Below, one piece after another: positions 19,691 to 28,978 of a stretch of 42,929 nt of DNA. The translations under genes were made by a program, and so were the position numbers. The notes below the pieces were generated by a model. That model made no database searches, was not told the DNA's origin, and worked only from the letters and a program-made list of their open reading frames with translations. Location of the stretch: NCBI GenBank assembly GCA_007135605.1, contig SLIN01000074.1:1-42929 (forward strand), given 5' to 3'. Source of the DNA: Spirochaetales bacterium (lineage in GTDB: Bacteria > Spirochaetota > Spirochaetia > DSM-27196 > SKKC01). Numbering within the stretch: the stretch's first letter is position 1; every line of letters begins with the position of its first letter.

Positions 19691-20950
19691 ATGAATAAAG
19701 TGCTTGTCATAGATGAATCGTCGCTGTTGAGGGACTTCTATCGCACACAGCTCGAGGAGCACGGGTTCGAGGTCGTAGTAGCGGTAAACGGTCTCGACGG
19801 AGTCGCGAAGTTGCGAAACGACGTTCCCGATCTTGTTATCATGGACTATTCCCTGTCGCGCGCAAGTGCCGAAGATGTTCTGCAGCGTAAGATGGAGGAC
19901 CCGAACGCTAAGACGGCGCCGGTAATCGTCGTGAGCAAGCCGCTCGACAAGGATTCGGTGCTCAAGCTCGCGAAGTTTCAGGTGAAGAAGTTCTTCAACA
20001 AGCCGGTCAAGATCGATCAACTGCTCGAGACCATCGGGACACTTCTCAATGTGCCGGTCCGGATCGACAATACCCCGTGTATGATCGAAGCGCACGTGAA
20101 CGATCACGTGCTTTTTATCGAGATCGCTCAGGGACTCAACCGCGAGAAGATCACCATGCTGAGGTACCGGATACAGGAGTTGCTCGATCTGTACGACGTG
20201 CGAATTCCACGTGTGCTACTGATGATGGCTAGTGTCGAGGTTGGCGACGACGATACGGAGAAACTCGAGGCGCTCTTTCGCAGCGTGCTCGATGTAACCG
20301 GCGTTAAGCCGAAATTCGTGAAGATTCTCACCCGGAGCGAGGCGGTCGAACGTTTCCTCCGATCGCACCCGGAGCTCAATGCTCTGGAGGTCATGGATAA
20401 TATCGAGCATGCGATGGACGGACTATTCGCCAGGAAGGCAGGAAGCTATCTCGAAAAAGGCACCGGGCGCGCACAGGAAGAAGTGCTCGCCAGCGGGAAG
20501 CCGAAGAACAGGAGCAAAACGGACGATGCGATCGATCTGCGCTTCGGAACGGAAGGTCGCACGGCCGGCGCAGGAAAGCAGTCCGCCCCGAAGATTGTTG
20601 TAGTAGACGACGATAGCGTTATTCAGGAGCTGGTCCGGACCGCGTTTGAAGATAGCGGGGCGGAGGTCGTAACATACGACGATGGAGCCGATTTTCTCGA
20701 TGACTCGACCGCGCTCTCCAGCGACCTGGTCTTCCTCGATCTGATGATGCCGAAGAAGGACGGCTTCACCGTTCTTGATGAGTTGCGGAACAAGGAAACA
20801 AGACCACCGGTCATTATCCTTAGTGCAATCAGTCAGCGCGATTCGGTTATCCGGGCTATGAAGCTCGGTGTGACAAGCTACCTCATCAAACCGCTGAAGC
20901 CCGAGAACGTACTTCGGAAAGCCGCCGAAGTGCTGAGCAGCAACTTCTAA
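19691..20950 (+). CDS. Response regulator with two REC domains flanking a STAS-like middle domain
   Basis: REC1 MNKVLVIDESSLLRDFY...LVIMDYSLS...FNKPVKIDQL; middle VLFIEIAQGLNREKITML...FVKILTRSEAVERFLRSHPELNALEVMDNIEHAMDGL; REC2 KIVVVDDDSVIQEL...LVFLDLMMPKKDG...LIKPLKPE. Confidence 0.88.
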   Translation: MNKVLVIDESSLLRDFYRTQLEEHGFEVVVAVNGLDGVAKLRNDVPDLVIMDYSLSRASAEDVLQRKMEDPNAKTAPVIVVSKPLDKDSVLKLAKFQVKKFFNKPVKIDQLLETIGTLLNVPVRIDNTPCMIEAHVNDHVLFIEIAQGLNREKITMLRYRIQELLDLYDVRIPRVLLMMASVEVGDDDTEKLEALFRSVLDVTGVKPKFVKILTRSEAVERFLRSHPELNALEVMDNIEHAMDGLFARKAGSYLEKGTGRAQEEVLASGKPKNRSKTDDAIDLRFGTEGRTAGAGKQSAPKIVVVDDDSVIQELVRTAFEDSGAEVVTYDDGADFLDDSTALSSDLVFLDLMMPKKDGFTVLDELRNKETRPPVIILSAISQRDSVIRAMKLGVTSYLIKPLKPENVLRKAAEVLSSNF

Positions 20951-23370
20951 TGAACGAACGGCACTCGGCCAGGCAGCTGCAATACATCTTCGATTACTCT
21001 CCATTCGGCATGATCGTGCTCGATAGCGGCGGGCACGTGCAGTATGCGAATGCGGCGGTCCACCGGCTGTTCGAGCGCGACGACGACCAGATGCGCGGCG
21101 AGGCGCTCTATCGATTTCTCCACGGCGAAGATGTGGACGCGTGGCGCGAACAGTGTGATGAGCTGCAACGCCGAAACTATCCACGCGCGGAGTTGAACGT
21201 TCGAGTCGTGCGTCCGGACGGAACGGCGCCATGGTGCCGGGTCAATGTCTCCTATGTTACCCCCGAGGCAGGCTCCCCCTTTCTTTTTGCGCTCGCGGAA
21301 GATATCACGGAACAGAAGCGTGACGAGGATCAGCTTCGCCGTGAGAAGGAGATAGCCGAGCGGGCGACGAGAACGAAGTCGGCTTTTCTCGCGAATATGA
21401 GCCATGAGATTCGTACACCGATCCACACAATCACCGGTATGGCGGAGCTGCTCATGGAAACCTCACTCGACCCGGAACAGCGCGAGTATGGCCAGCAGAT
21501 CAGGTTCGCCGCCGATGTGTTGCTCGGCCTCATTAACGACATACTCGACTTCTCCAAGATCGAGGCGGGAAAGCTATCCCTCGAGCTTATCGATTTCGAC
21601 GTTGCGCGAACCATTGAAGAGGCGGTCGACATGGTGAGCCTCGAGGCGCACAAGAAATCGCTCGATGTTGTGCTGGATATCGATCCGCGAATTCCACGGT
21701 ACGTCAAGGGTGATCCGGTACGCATTCGCCAGGTCGTCGTGAATCTGTTCAACAACGCGGTGAAATTCACCAACGAAGGCAGTATTACGATTCAGGTTCG
21801 GAGCGCCGCTTCAGGAGGCGGTTCGTCGCTCATAGTTCGAGTCAATGACACCGGTGTCGGTGTGCCGCGCGATAAGCTCGGGAGGCTCTTCAAGCCGTTC
21901 AGCCAGGTCGACTCGTCGACGACGCGCAGGTTCGGCGGGACCGGACTCGGACTCTCGATCTGTCGAAGCCTGGTCGAGATGATGAACGGCCGCATAGGCG
22001 TTCAATCGAGCGAAACAGGAGGCTCGTCGTTCTGGTTCACTATACCCGTCAAACTCGCCGACGGATACATGGGCGAGTCGTGGATTCCGACACTTTCCGC
22101 AAGAACCGACAAGCCGATCCTGCTCGTCGACGACAATGCCGGAAGTCGGGAAACGCTCACGCGTTATCTTCGGACATGGGGACTGCACGTAGATTCGGTC
22201 GCAAGCGGTGAGAGGGCACTCGGTCGACTCCGGGAAGCGGCCGTGGACGGCCGTCCGTATGTCCTGGCGCTCGTCGACATGATGCTGCCGGGAATCGACG
22301 GATGGCACGTCGCAAGCGAGGTGAACGCGGATAAACGGATTAACGACACCCGCCTGCTCCTCATGACTCCTACCGGAATCATGGGTGGTGAGGCGAAGAT
22401 GAAGCTTCTGAACTGGTTCAATGCCTACGTCAGCAAACCGGTCAAATGGGAGGAGCTCGCAGCAGCGCTCGATATGGCGCTCGGAAACGGCGAAGATCTC
22501 GAATCGGCGGAAGACGCGCTTCCGGTCGAGGAGCTCGATGAGCTTCCCTCCGAGAGCAATGCCACGGATTCGCCCACTGCGCCGAGCGCCGACACGATTG
22601 TGGTCACTCGGACCGCACGCGTGCTCGTGGCCGAAGACCATCAGGTCAATCAACAGCTTTTCCGTACGATCCTCGATAAGCTCGGTCACGAAGTTTCGGT
22701 CGCCGACAACGGCAGGATCGCGTTGAAGCTGGTCGACCGGATCGATCCCCATATCGTATTTCTCGATGTACAGATGCCGGAGATGGGCGGGTATGAAGCG
22801 GCGAGAACGCTCCGCGACCGGGGCTTCGACCGGCCGATTATCGCCGTGACGGCGAACGCCCAGAGCGGTGAGAGGGAGAAGTGTATCGACTACGGCATGG
22901 ATGACTTTATGGCGAAGCCGTTCAAGCCGAATGACGTACGGCGGCTTCTTGCCCGATGGTTGACCGACGAGCTGTTCGGGGACGACGGTGAGGAGCGGAG
23001 TGGCAACGCTACCGACGACGAGCTCGTATTCGATATGGAGGGCGCCCTCGAGGCGTTTATGGGGAAGCGAGAGGTCGTCGATCGCGTCATGGACGGTTTT
23101 CTCGCGAGGTTGGGAGAGCAGATTTCCGAGCTTCGGCAGGCGCTCGATGCGAAGGATACCGAGAGAGTCCATTTGATCGCACACAGCATTAAGGGAGGGG
23201 CGCTGAGCCTGGAGGCGAGAAGGCTCGGGTCATGTGCCGCGCAGCTCGAAAAAGTTGCCCGCGGAGAAGCGTCGGGAGATCTGTCCTCGCTCGTCGAAGA
23301 GCTCGCCGAGCACGCCGAAGCCTTGCGAGAGCGGTGGAGTGCAATGACCACGCCGGCGGGCGGAACGTAA
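20950..23370 (+). CDS. Hybrid sensor histidine kinase: PAS-HisKA-HATPase_c-REC-REC-Hpt
   Basis: H-box FLANMSHEIRTPIHTITGMAELL; N/G boxes; RECs PILLVDDNAG/VLVAEDHQVNQQLF; Hpt HLIAHSIKGGALSLEARRLG. ATG overlaps the previous stop (TAATG). Confidence 0.95.
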   Translation: MNERHSARQLQYIFDYSPFGMIVLDSGGHVQYANAAVHRLFERDDDQMRGEALYRFLHGEDVDAWREQCDELQRRNYPRAELNVRVVRPDGTAPWCRVNVSYVTPEAGSPFLFALAEDITEQKRDEDQLRREKEIAERATRTKSAFLANMSHEIRTPIHTITGMAELLMETSLDPEQREYGQQIRFAADVLLGLINDILDFSKIEAGKLSLELIDFDVARTIEEAVDMVSLEAHKKSLDVVLDIDPRIPRYVKGDPVRIRQVVVNLFNNAVKFTNEGSITIQVRSAASGGGSSLIVRVNDTGVGVPRDKLGRLFKPFSQVDSSTTRRFGGTGLGLSICRSLVEMMNGRIGVQSSETGGSSFWFTIPVKLADGYMGESWIPTLSARTDKPILLVDDNAGSRETLTRYLRTWGLHVDSVASGERALGRLREAAVDGRPYVLALVDMMLPGIDGWHVASEVNADKRINDTRLLLMTPTGIMGGEAKMKLLNWFNAYVSKPVKWEELAAALDMALGNGEDLESAEDALPVEELDELPSESNATDSPTAPSADTIVVTRTARVLVAEDHQVNQQLFRTILDKLGHEVSVADNGRIALKLVDRIDPHIVFLDVQMPEMGGYEAARTLRDRGFDRPIIAVTANAQSGEREKCIDYGMDDFMAKPFKPNDVRRLLARWLTDELFGDDGEERSGNATDDELVFDMEGALEAFMGKREVVDRVMDGFLARLGEQISELRQALDAKDTERVHLIAHSIKGGALSLEARRLGSCAAQLEKVARGEASGDLSSLVEELAEHAEALRERWSAMTTPAGGT

Positions 23371-23396
23371 GGCCGGCGCCTGTCACTCATTGCCTT

Positions 23397-24686
23397 TCAC
23401 GTACTGCCGTCTGCGGCGTCGAAAATGAACAGGGCCGGCAGCTTCCGATCGCAGGAGACCACGACAGCGATAAGCGTCGCACCGGCGGTAATCGCGGGGA
23501 AGACGAGAAACAGCGAATCGCGCATCGTCTCGACGAAGAGTCCGCCGAGTCCGTACGCGAGCGGGGCTGCGAGGTGAACCGCCATCTCCAGAAAAGCGAA
23601 CACCCTGCCCCGATGGGAGACCGGAACCGCCCTTTGGAGTACGGTGACCGCGCTTACGTGTGCAATCGCGATCGCCGCGCCGGCGACGAAGAGTGTCGGA
23701 AACATCACAGCCGGATTGAGTGCCGACGCCGCAGCGAGTGCGACAGCCAGCAGCGCATACGAGAGTTTGTAGAGCCCGGGCTCATGCGCTCTCGAAAGCG
23801 GTATGGCGGCCACAAAGACATAGCCGGCGATACCTCCCGCGAGTGTGGTAGCGAGCAGATAGCCGAAGTAGATACCCGGTAGTTGCATGATGTCGCGGAG
23901 AATGAAGGGAAGGGCTACGACTACCGGCGGATAAAGCAGATTCGAGAAAAAGGTCAGTGCTATGATTGTCCGCAGGTTGCGCCGGCCGAATGTGTATTGC
24001 ATTCCCTCTTTTGATTCACTCAGTACCCTTCGTATCCCGTGACGCGTGTGGGCGCCGCCTTGTGTCCGGTCGATGTCGGAGAGTACATCGGGCGCGATGC
24101 GTATGAACATCTCCTGGAATCCGGAAAGTAGATACGCACACCCGTTTGCCAGAAACACCACCGGTGCTCCGAGAAGTGCGTACACCGTCCCTCCGACAGC
24201 ACTTCCGGTGAGGTTCGCCAGTTGCACAAGCGAGCCGCGTACACTGTTGGCCGATCGAAGTCGGGCAGGCGAACGAATGATATCGGGCACGATCGCTTGA
24301 ACCGCCGGAAAAAAGAGTGCGTTCAGCGTCCCCATAATGACAGTGGCAACGAGAACGACCGGGACCGGTTCGACGACCAGAGAGAGAACGAGGATACCGG
24401 TGATCAGCATGGTGGCACCGCGAGCAAGGTCGCTGCCGACGATAACAGCCTTGCGCGATACCCGGTCGGCAACAAGCCCGGCGATCGGAGCGAACAGAAA
24501 ACCGGGAAGGGTGGTCAGAAAATGGTAGACCCCTACCAGCGCCGCGTTATCGGTGAGATCGACAAGATAGAGAACGACGACGATCAGAAAGAGGCTGTTG
24601 CCGAGGGTCGAAGTCATCTGACCACCGATAAGCAGGGCCAGATGTCGACGCCAACGGTAGAATGTGCCCGACGAGTGAGACTGCAT
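23397..24686 (-). CDS. MFS transporter
   Basis: 12-TM-like hydrophobic pattern; LAPIAGLVADRVSRKAVIVGSDLARG MFS motif. Confidence 0.9.
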   Translation of the reverse strand: MQSHSSGTFYRWRRHLALLIGGQMTSTLGNSLFLIVVVLYLVDLTDNAALVGVYHFLTTLPGFLFAPIAGLVADRVSRKAVIVGSDLARGATMLITGILVLSLVVEPVPVVLVATVIMGTLNALFFPAVQAIVPDIIRSPARLRSANSVRGSLVQLANLTGSAVGGTVYALLGAPVVFLANGCAYLLSGFQEMFIRIAPDVLSDIDRTQGGAHTRHGIRRVLSESKEGMQYTFGRRNLRTIIALTFFSNLLYPPVVVALPFILRDIMQLPGIYFGYLLATTLAGGIAGYVFVAAIPLSRAHEPGLYKLSYALLAVALAAASALNPAVMFPTLFVAGAAIAIAHVSAVTVLQRAVPVSHRGRVFAFLEMAVHLAAPLAYGLGGLFVETMRDSLFLVFPAITAGATLIAVVVSCDRKLPALFIFDAADGST

Positions 24687-24743
24687 ACGGTATGGGCGTC
24701 AACTATAGCGGTTATCCGGAGCAGACCGCAAATCCGATTGCCG

Positions 24744-24878
24744 CAGGAGTTTGTCGGACATATGGGCAGAATTGAGTATCGGAAGGGCTTAGCGCACATT
24801 ATCGTCGAAACGTATGCATTCCGATGTCGGCGTATACGTCCGATATTCAATACCGAAGTGAAGTCCGACAAACTCCTG
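24744..24878. repeat. Pair of inverted copies of an intergenic repeat (CAGGAGTTTGTCGGAC-N11-ATTGARTATCGGA)
   Basis: Perfect 16-bp inverted repeat at 24744-24759 and 24863-24878; after an 11-nt gap in both copies, a second conserved block ATTGAGTATCGGA / ATTGAATATCGGA. Confidence 0.9.
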
Positions 24879-24934
24879 GAGCGAAATAGGCGCTTGCGTT
24901 CCGACGCGCTTCCTGACAATCTCCGTAGCTGACT

Positions 24935-25318
24935 ATGGAACGATTACACACAGACAGCGCACCGGCCGCCATCGGCCCGTACAGCCAGGCGGTGAAGAAG
25001 GGCGATCATCTGTTCGTGTCGGGACAGTTGCCGCTCGCTCGGGACGGAAATATGGTTGAGGGGGACTTTGCGACTCAGGCGAAAACCGCGCTCGCGAATC
25101 TCGCAAACATCGTAACGGCGGCGGGCAGCGGAGATTCCGGCCGCGAGTTCGAAATCGTGAAGGTGACCGCGTACTTGACCGATCTCTTACGCTACGCGGA
25201 GTTCAACGACGTGTACGGCGAGTGGTTCGGTAACGATTGTCCGGCTCGAGCGGTCGTCGGTGTCGCGGCATTGCCGAAGGATGCACCGCTCGAAGTTGAG
25301 TGCATAGCGATCTCGTAA
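24935..25318 (+). CDS. RidA family reactive intermediate/imine deaminase
   Basis: APAAIGPYSQAVKKGDHLFVSGQLPL...; ARAVVGVAALPKDAPLEVECIAI. Confidence 0.94.
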   Translation: MERLHTDSAPAAIGPYSQAVKKGDHLFVSGQLPLARDGNMVEGDFATQAKTALANLANIVTAAGSGDSGREFEIVKVTAYLTDLLRYAEFNDVYGEWFGNDCPARAVVGVAALPKDAPLEVECIAIS

Positions 25319-25341
25319 ATCGGTACGATGGTAACCAGACG

Positions 25342-27045
25342 ATGGCATTAAGTATCGTAGGCGACGTGCTTCGCCTCGCAGGAAGCCTCGGCCTGTTCCT
25401 CTACGGAATGCGAGTCATGAGTGATGGACTGCAGCGCAGCGCCGGCGAGCGTCTGCAGCGCCTCCTGAATCTCATGACCGGTAACCGATTCGTCGCGTTT
25501 TTGACCGGTTTTGTCGTCACAGTACTCCTTCAATCGTCGTCGGCCTCAACCGTCCTGATCGTCGGATTCGTGAATGCCGGGCTTCTGAGTCTCGTCCAGG
25601 CGATCGGGCTTATTCTGGGGGCCAACGTCGGAACAACGGTTACCGGGTGGATCGTTGCGGTGTTCGGATTCGCAATCGACATTTCGGCCGCCGCGCTCCC
25701 GGCTATCGCGGTAGGGGCGCTCTTCTACTTCACCCGGCGATTGCGCCGCTATGAGCTCGGCCGTTCGCTGATCGGGTTCGGACTACTCTTTCTCGGCCTC
25801 ATGTTTCTCAGCGATTCGGTGCCGGAGGCGGAGGAATATCCGGCCGTCCTCGAGTTCACTGCATCTATCGCCGGTCCGGGAGTGATTCCGGTACTCGCCT
25901 TTGTGTTGGTCGGGACAGTGCTTACAATCGCGCTCCAGTCATCGTCGGCGGCTGTTGCGGTTACGCTGACTATGGCATACGCCGGTTGGATCGACTACCG
26001 AATGGCCGCGGCAATAATTCTCGGAGAAAACATCGGCACGACGATTACCGCTACGCTCGCGTCGGTCGGTGGAAGCGTAGGCGCGAAGCGCGCCGCGCGA
26101 GCCCACTTCGTTTTGAACGTTGTCGGCGTGTTGTGGATGTTGGCCGTTTTCGAACCCGCACTCCGGGCCGTCGACGCGATCGTTCCCGGCAGTCCGCTCG
26201 GAATCATGCTGCCGACACATCTGGCGGTTTTTCACACGTCGTTTAACGTGGTGAATGTGCTGCTCTTCATCGGGTTCACACGTGCTTTCGCTCGATTTGT
26301 CGAACGTATTGTACCGGGAGAAGAGCTCGAACGGCCCTCGGAAGGGTCGGTGCTCCGGCATCTCGAAGAGTACATGCACCGGAGTCCGGAGCTCTATCTA
26401 TTTCAGGTCCGCAACGAACTGAGCCGAATGGCGAAGCAGACCGGCGCCCTCTACGACCGCGCCGCACGGCTGATTGTCGACCCGACACTCGCAGACGAAT
26501 CCGAAATTGCCGCCGCCGCGGAAACGGAGAACTTCGTAGACCGTATCGAGGAAGAGATTTCTCATTTCCTTGCCACCTGCTCGAGCGAGCATCTGGCGCG
26601 CTCGACCGCCGAAGCGGTAACGAGTCTCTTGAGAATCACGCACGAATTGGAGCGTATCGCCGACAGCTCGTACAATCTTTGTCTACTCGCCCGGCGCGCA
26701 AACGAGAAGAATCGCGTGTTCGGAAAGAAAGCGGTCAAGGAGCTGTCGACCTACGTCGAGACTGTCGGGCGTTTCCTGCGCTTCACTCAGCGAACGCTCA
26801 ACGAGTCGCTAAGCAGGGAGGAGCTTGCCGCCGCGCGAGAAAACGAGGAGGAGGTCGACGAAGGAAGGGTGTCGCTGAAACGCAGGGCGCGGAAGCGACT
26901 GCAGAAAAACAAGAATGTGAAAACCGAGCTTCTCTTTATCGATATTGTCGGGCACCTCGAGCATATCGGCGACTTCTGCCTGAATATCGCCGAGGCTCAG
27001 GCGAGACTGGGCGAATCCGAGAACGACATGGTTCGTACGGCATAA
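25342..27045 (+). CDS. Na/Pi cotransporter family protein with C-terminal PhoU-like domain
   Basis: LFLYGMRVMSDGLQRSAGERLQRLL, LQSSSASTVLIVGFVNAGLL and LQSSSAAVAVTLTMA QSS repeats; C-terminal helical PhoU-like segment. Track start GTG 25300; Met at 25342 preferred. Confidence 0.92.
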   Translation: MALSIVGDVLRLAGSLGLFLYGMRVMSDGLQRSAGERLQRLLNLMTGNRFVAFLTGFVVTVLLQSSSASTVLIVGFVNAGLLSLVQAIGLILGANVGTTVTGWIVAVFGFAIDISAAALPAIAVGALFYFTRRLRRYELGRSLIGFGLLFLGLMFLSDSVPEAEEYPAVLEFTASIAGPGVIPVLAFVLVGTVLTIALQSSSAAVAVTLTMAYAGWIDYRMAAAIILGENIGTTITATLASVGGSVGAKRAARAHFVLNVVGVLWMLAVFEPALRAVDAIVPGSPLGIMLPTHLAVFHTSFNVVNVLLFIGFTRAFARFVERIVPGEELERPSEGSVLRHLEEYMHRSPELYLFQVRNELSRMAKQTGALYDRAARLIVDPTLADESEIAAAAETENFVDRIEEEISHFLATCSSEHLARSTAEAVTSLLRITHELERIADSSYNLCLLARRANEKNRVFGKKAVKELSTYVETVGRFLRFTQRTLNESLSREELAAARENEEEVDEGRVSLKRRARKRLQKNKNVKTELLFIDIVGHLEHIGDFCLNIAEAQARLGESENDMVRTA

Positions 27046-27803
27046 ACGTCGCCGCTGTGTCCGTCGGGTGGCATCGATTCGAGGATATCGATCATCTCGT
27101 CGGCGCCGAGCCACCGATCGGACACGAACTCCATGCGCTCTACGAGCGAATAGTTGAAGCGATAATAATCGAGTTGTGAGAGCGTCTTGATGCATCGAGT
27201 CGATCGCGCCGGTAATGCCGGAATGAATTCGAAACTCAGGGCCGGGAGTGGGCTGCTCAGCCCGGCGAGCACTCCTTCCTCATTGCCTTCAACGTCAATC
27301 TTCGCGAAATCCGGTACGCCGAAGCGGTCGACCAGTGAATCGAGCGTCATCTGTTGCACCGGGATGCTCTTGTCCCAGCGTTCGGCTCGGAATCGTTCAC
27401 TGCTTTGCACAGACTCTATCCAGTCGGCGCGCGTTGTGGCCAGCGTAGGGTGTCTTTCGTTCAGAATGAGATCCACCGTTCCGGAGTGCGCGCCGACGGC
27501 CGCTTCTATAACCGTGACTCCTTCCGACCCCTTGAAGAGCTGTCGAAGCAATGCCGCCAAGTGCGGCTGAGGTTCGATGCTTATGACTCGCGCTCCGATC
27601 CGTCTGGCGGCAAGTGTCCGGTTTCCGACGTTCGCCCCGATATCGAAAAACAGAGAACCGGGTCCGACGAAGTGTCGATAGAAGCGTCGCAGGCGGCGCC
27701 CACGGAACGGAATGCCGTAGTACATTACGAGGCTGCGGAGAACTCCCGAGGAGCGGCGTATCGTGCGAATCACCCGAAATACCGATCGAGTCACGGTGTC
27801 CAT
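26997..27803 (-). CDS. FkbM family methyltransferase
   Basis: LFFDIGANVGNRTLAARRIGARVISIEPQP, FAKIDVEGNEEGVLAGL; C-terminal GDVYAV. Start set to MDTVTRS at 27803; track start 27920. Confidence 0.88.
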   Translation of the reverse strand: MDTVTRSVFRVIRTIRRSSGVLRSLVMYYGIPFRGRRLRRFYRHFVGPGSLFFDIGANVGNRTLAARRIGARVISIEPQPHLAALLRQLFKGSEGVTVIEAAVGAHSGTVDLILNERHPTLATTRADWIESVQSSERFRAERWDKSIPVQQMTLDSLVDRFGVPDFAKIDVEGNEEGVLAGLSSPLPALSFEFIPALPARSTRCIKTLSQLDYYRFNYSLVERMEFVSDRWLGADEMIDILESMPPDGHSGDVYAVRTMSFSDSPSLA

Positions 27804-28978
27804 CCATGTTTTGCCCCACGTATCGCCGAGCAGGACGGACGAAGACGTCGCAGCGCCTCCGAGAACAGGGCCGCTTGTGTTTCCCAGTCCGGAAGAGACG
27901 CGGCAAAGCGGCGGGCACAAAGTGCGAGTTGCCGGCGTCGTTGCGGGCTTGCCAGTAAGGCCCCCAGTGGCTTCTCAATGGACGTGCCGGGCCGGCAGAG
28001 GAGTCCGCTCTCTCGATGCGAAACCGCCTCGGGGATACCCCCGACAGCCTCGGCAACCGACGGTACGGCATGCGACGCCGCCTCGGTGAAGACCATGCCG
28101 AACGTCTCGAATCGTGAGGCGAGCGCGAAGAGATCCGCCTCTGCATAGAGATCGCTAACCTGCTCAGGCGACACGACACCGTGTATCGCTACCCGGCCGG
28201 CGACCGGGCTGCGCCGGATCAGGTCGTTGAAGCGCTCGGCATAGTCCGGATCGGATTCGTGGCTGCCGACGATGTCCCACCTCCACGAGAAACGCCTCAG
28301 ACGTTCCAGTGCGTCCAACAGTCGGTGCTGTGCCTTTCGTCGGTGCAGATTTGCGACCGTCAGGATCCGTGCCGGTCTCTCCATACCGCCGCGGCAGTCC
28401 GGTTCCCGGAGTACGTTTTGCGCTCGCGACCGATTCGTGTGCGCTGAAGAGACTCCGGGGCGTACAACAGCGATCGTCGGCGGCCGCCACCCGCGATGTG
28501 CGAAGCGGGAGCGTACCGTTCTCGCGACGTAACGACTCGGTGCGATTATGAGAGAACAGTGCCGAAGCTTACGCATCTCGCTGCCGGTACGAGCAAGCTG
28601 CTGCTGCGAGGACAACCCCGGGTCCATGCTGGGCATGTGGTGATAGAGGAGGCCGAGCGGTTGTCGCCGTGCCATGCGGCGGACCGCCGGAAGATCGAGT
28701 TGTGAGAAAAGAAGGCTGTCAAGAAGAATCGCGTCCACTTTGCTATCGAGCCACCGATCGACTTCGTGGTATCTGGCGAAGCGGTAGTCGATCTTTCGCG
28801 CATCGATTGGTGCCAGTGATACAATCTTCTCGTTATAGAGAAAGCCGCCGGAGATCGCCCTGCCCGGCGGCGGAGCGAGGAACAGGATCAAGCGCCGCCG
28901 TCCGCGGTCCCGGTCCCGGAGTGCTGCACACTCGCCGGTGACGCCTCGTAGCTCGCCCACGCTGAGTCGTTCTCCCAA
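27791..28978 (-). CDS. Glycosyltransferase family 4-type (GT-B)
   Basis: ILTVANLHRRKAQHRLLDAL; ADLFALASRFETFGMVFTEAASHAVPSVAEAVGGIPEAV (E-x7-E motif). Start uncertain: Met 28978, or TTG 28891 overlapping the PTPS stop. Confidence 0.85.
   Translation of the reverse strand: MGERLSVGELRGVTGECAALRDRDRGRRRLILFLAPPPGRAISGGFLYNEKIVSLAPIDARKIDYRFARYHEVDRWLDSKVDAILLDSLLFSQLDLPAVRRMARRQPLGLLYHHMPSMDPGLSSQQQLARTGSEMRKLRHCSLIIAPSRYVARTVRSRFAHRGWRPPTIAVVRPGVSSAHTNRSRAQNVLREPDCRGGMERPARILTVANLHRRKAQHRLLDALERLRRFSWRWDIVGSHESDPDYAERFNDLIRRSPVAGRVAIHGVVSPEQVSDLYAEADLFALASRFETFGMVFTEAASHAVPSVAEAVGGIPEAVSHRESGLLCRPGTSIEKPLGALLASPQRRRQLALCARRFAASLPDWETQAALFSEALRRLRPSCSAIRGAKHGWTP

Noticed and set aside
21811-23184. 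457-aa ORF antisense to the hybrid kinase
   Set aside because: No recognisable domain; the opposite strand has clear HATPase, REC and Hpt motifs.
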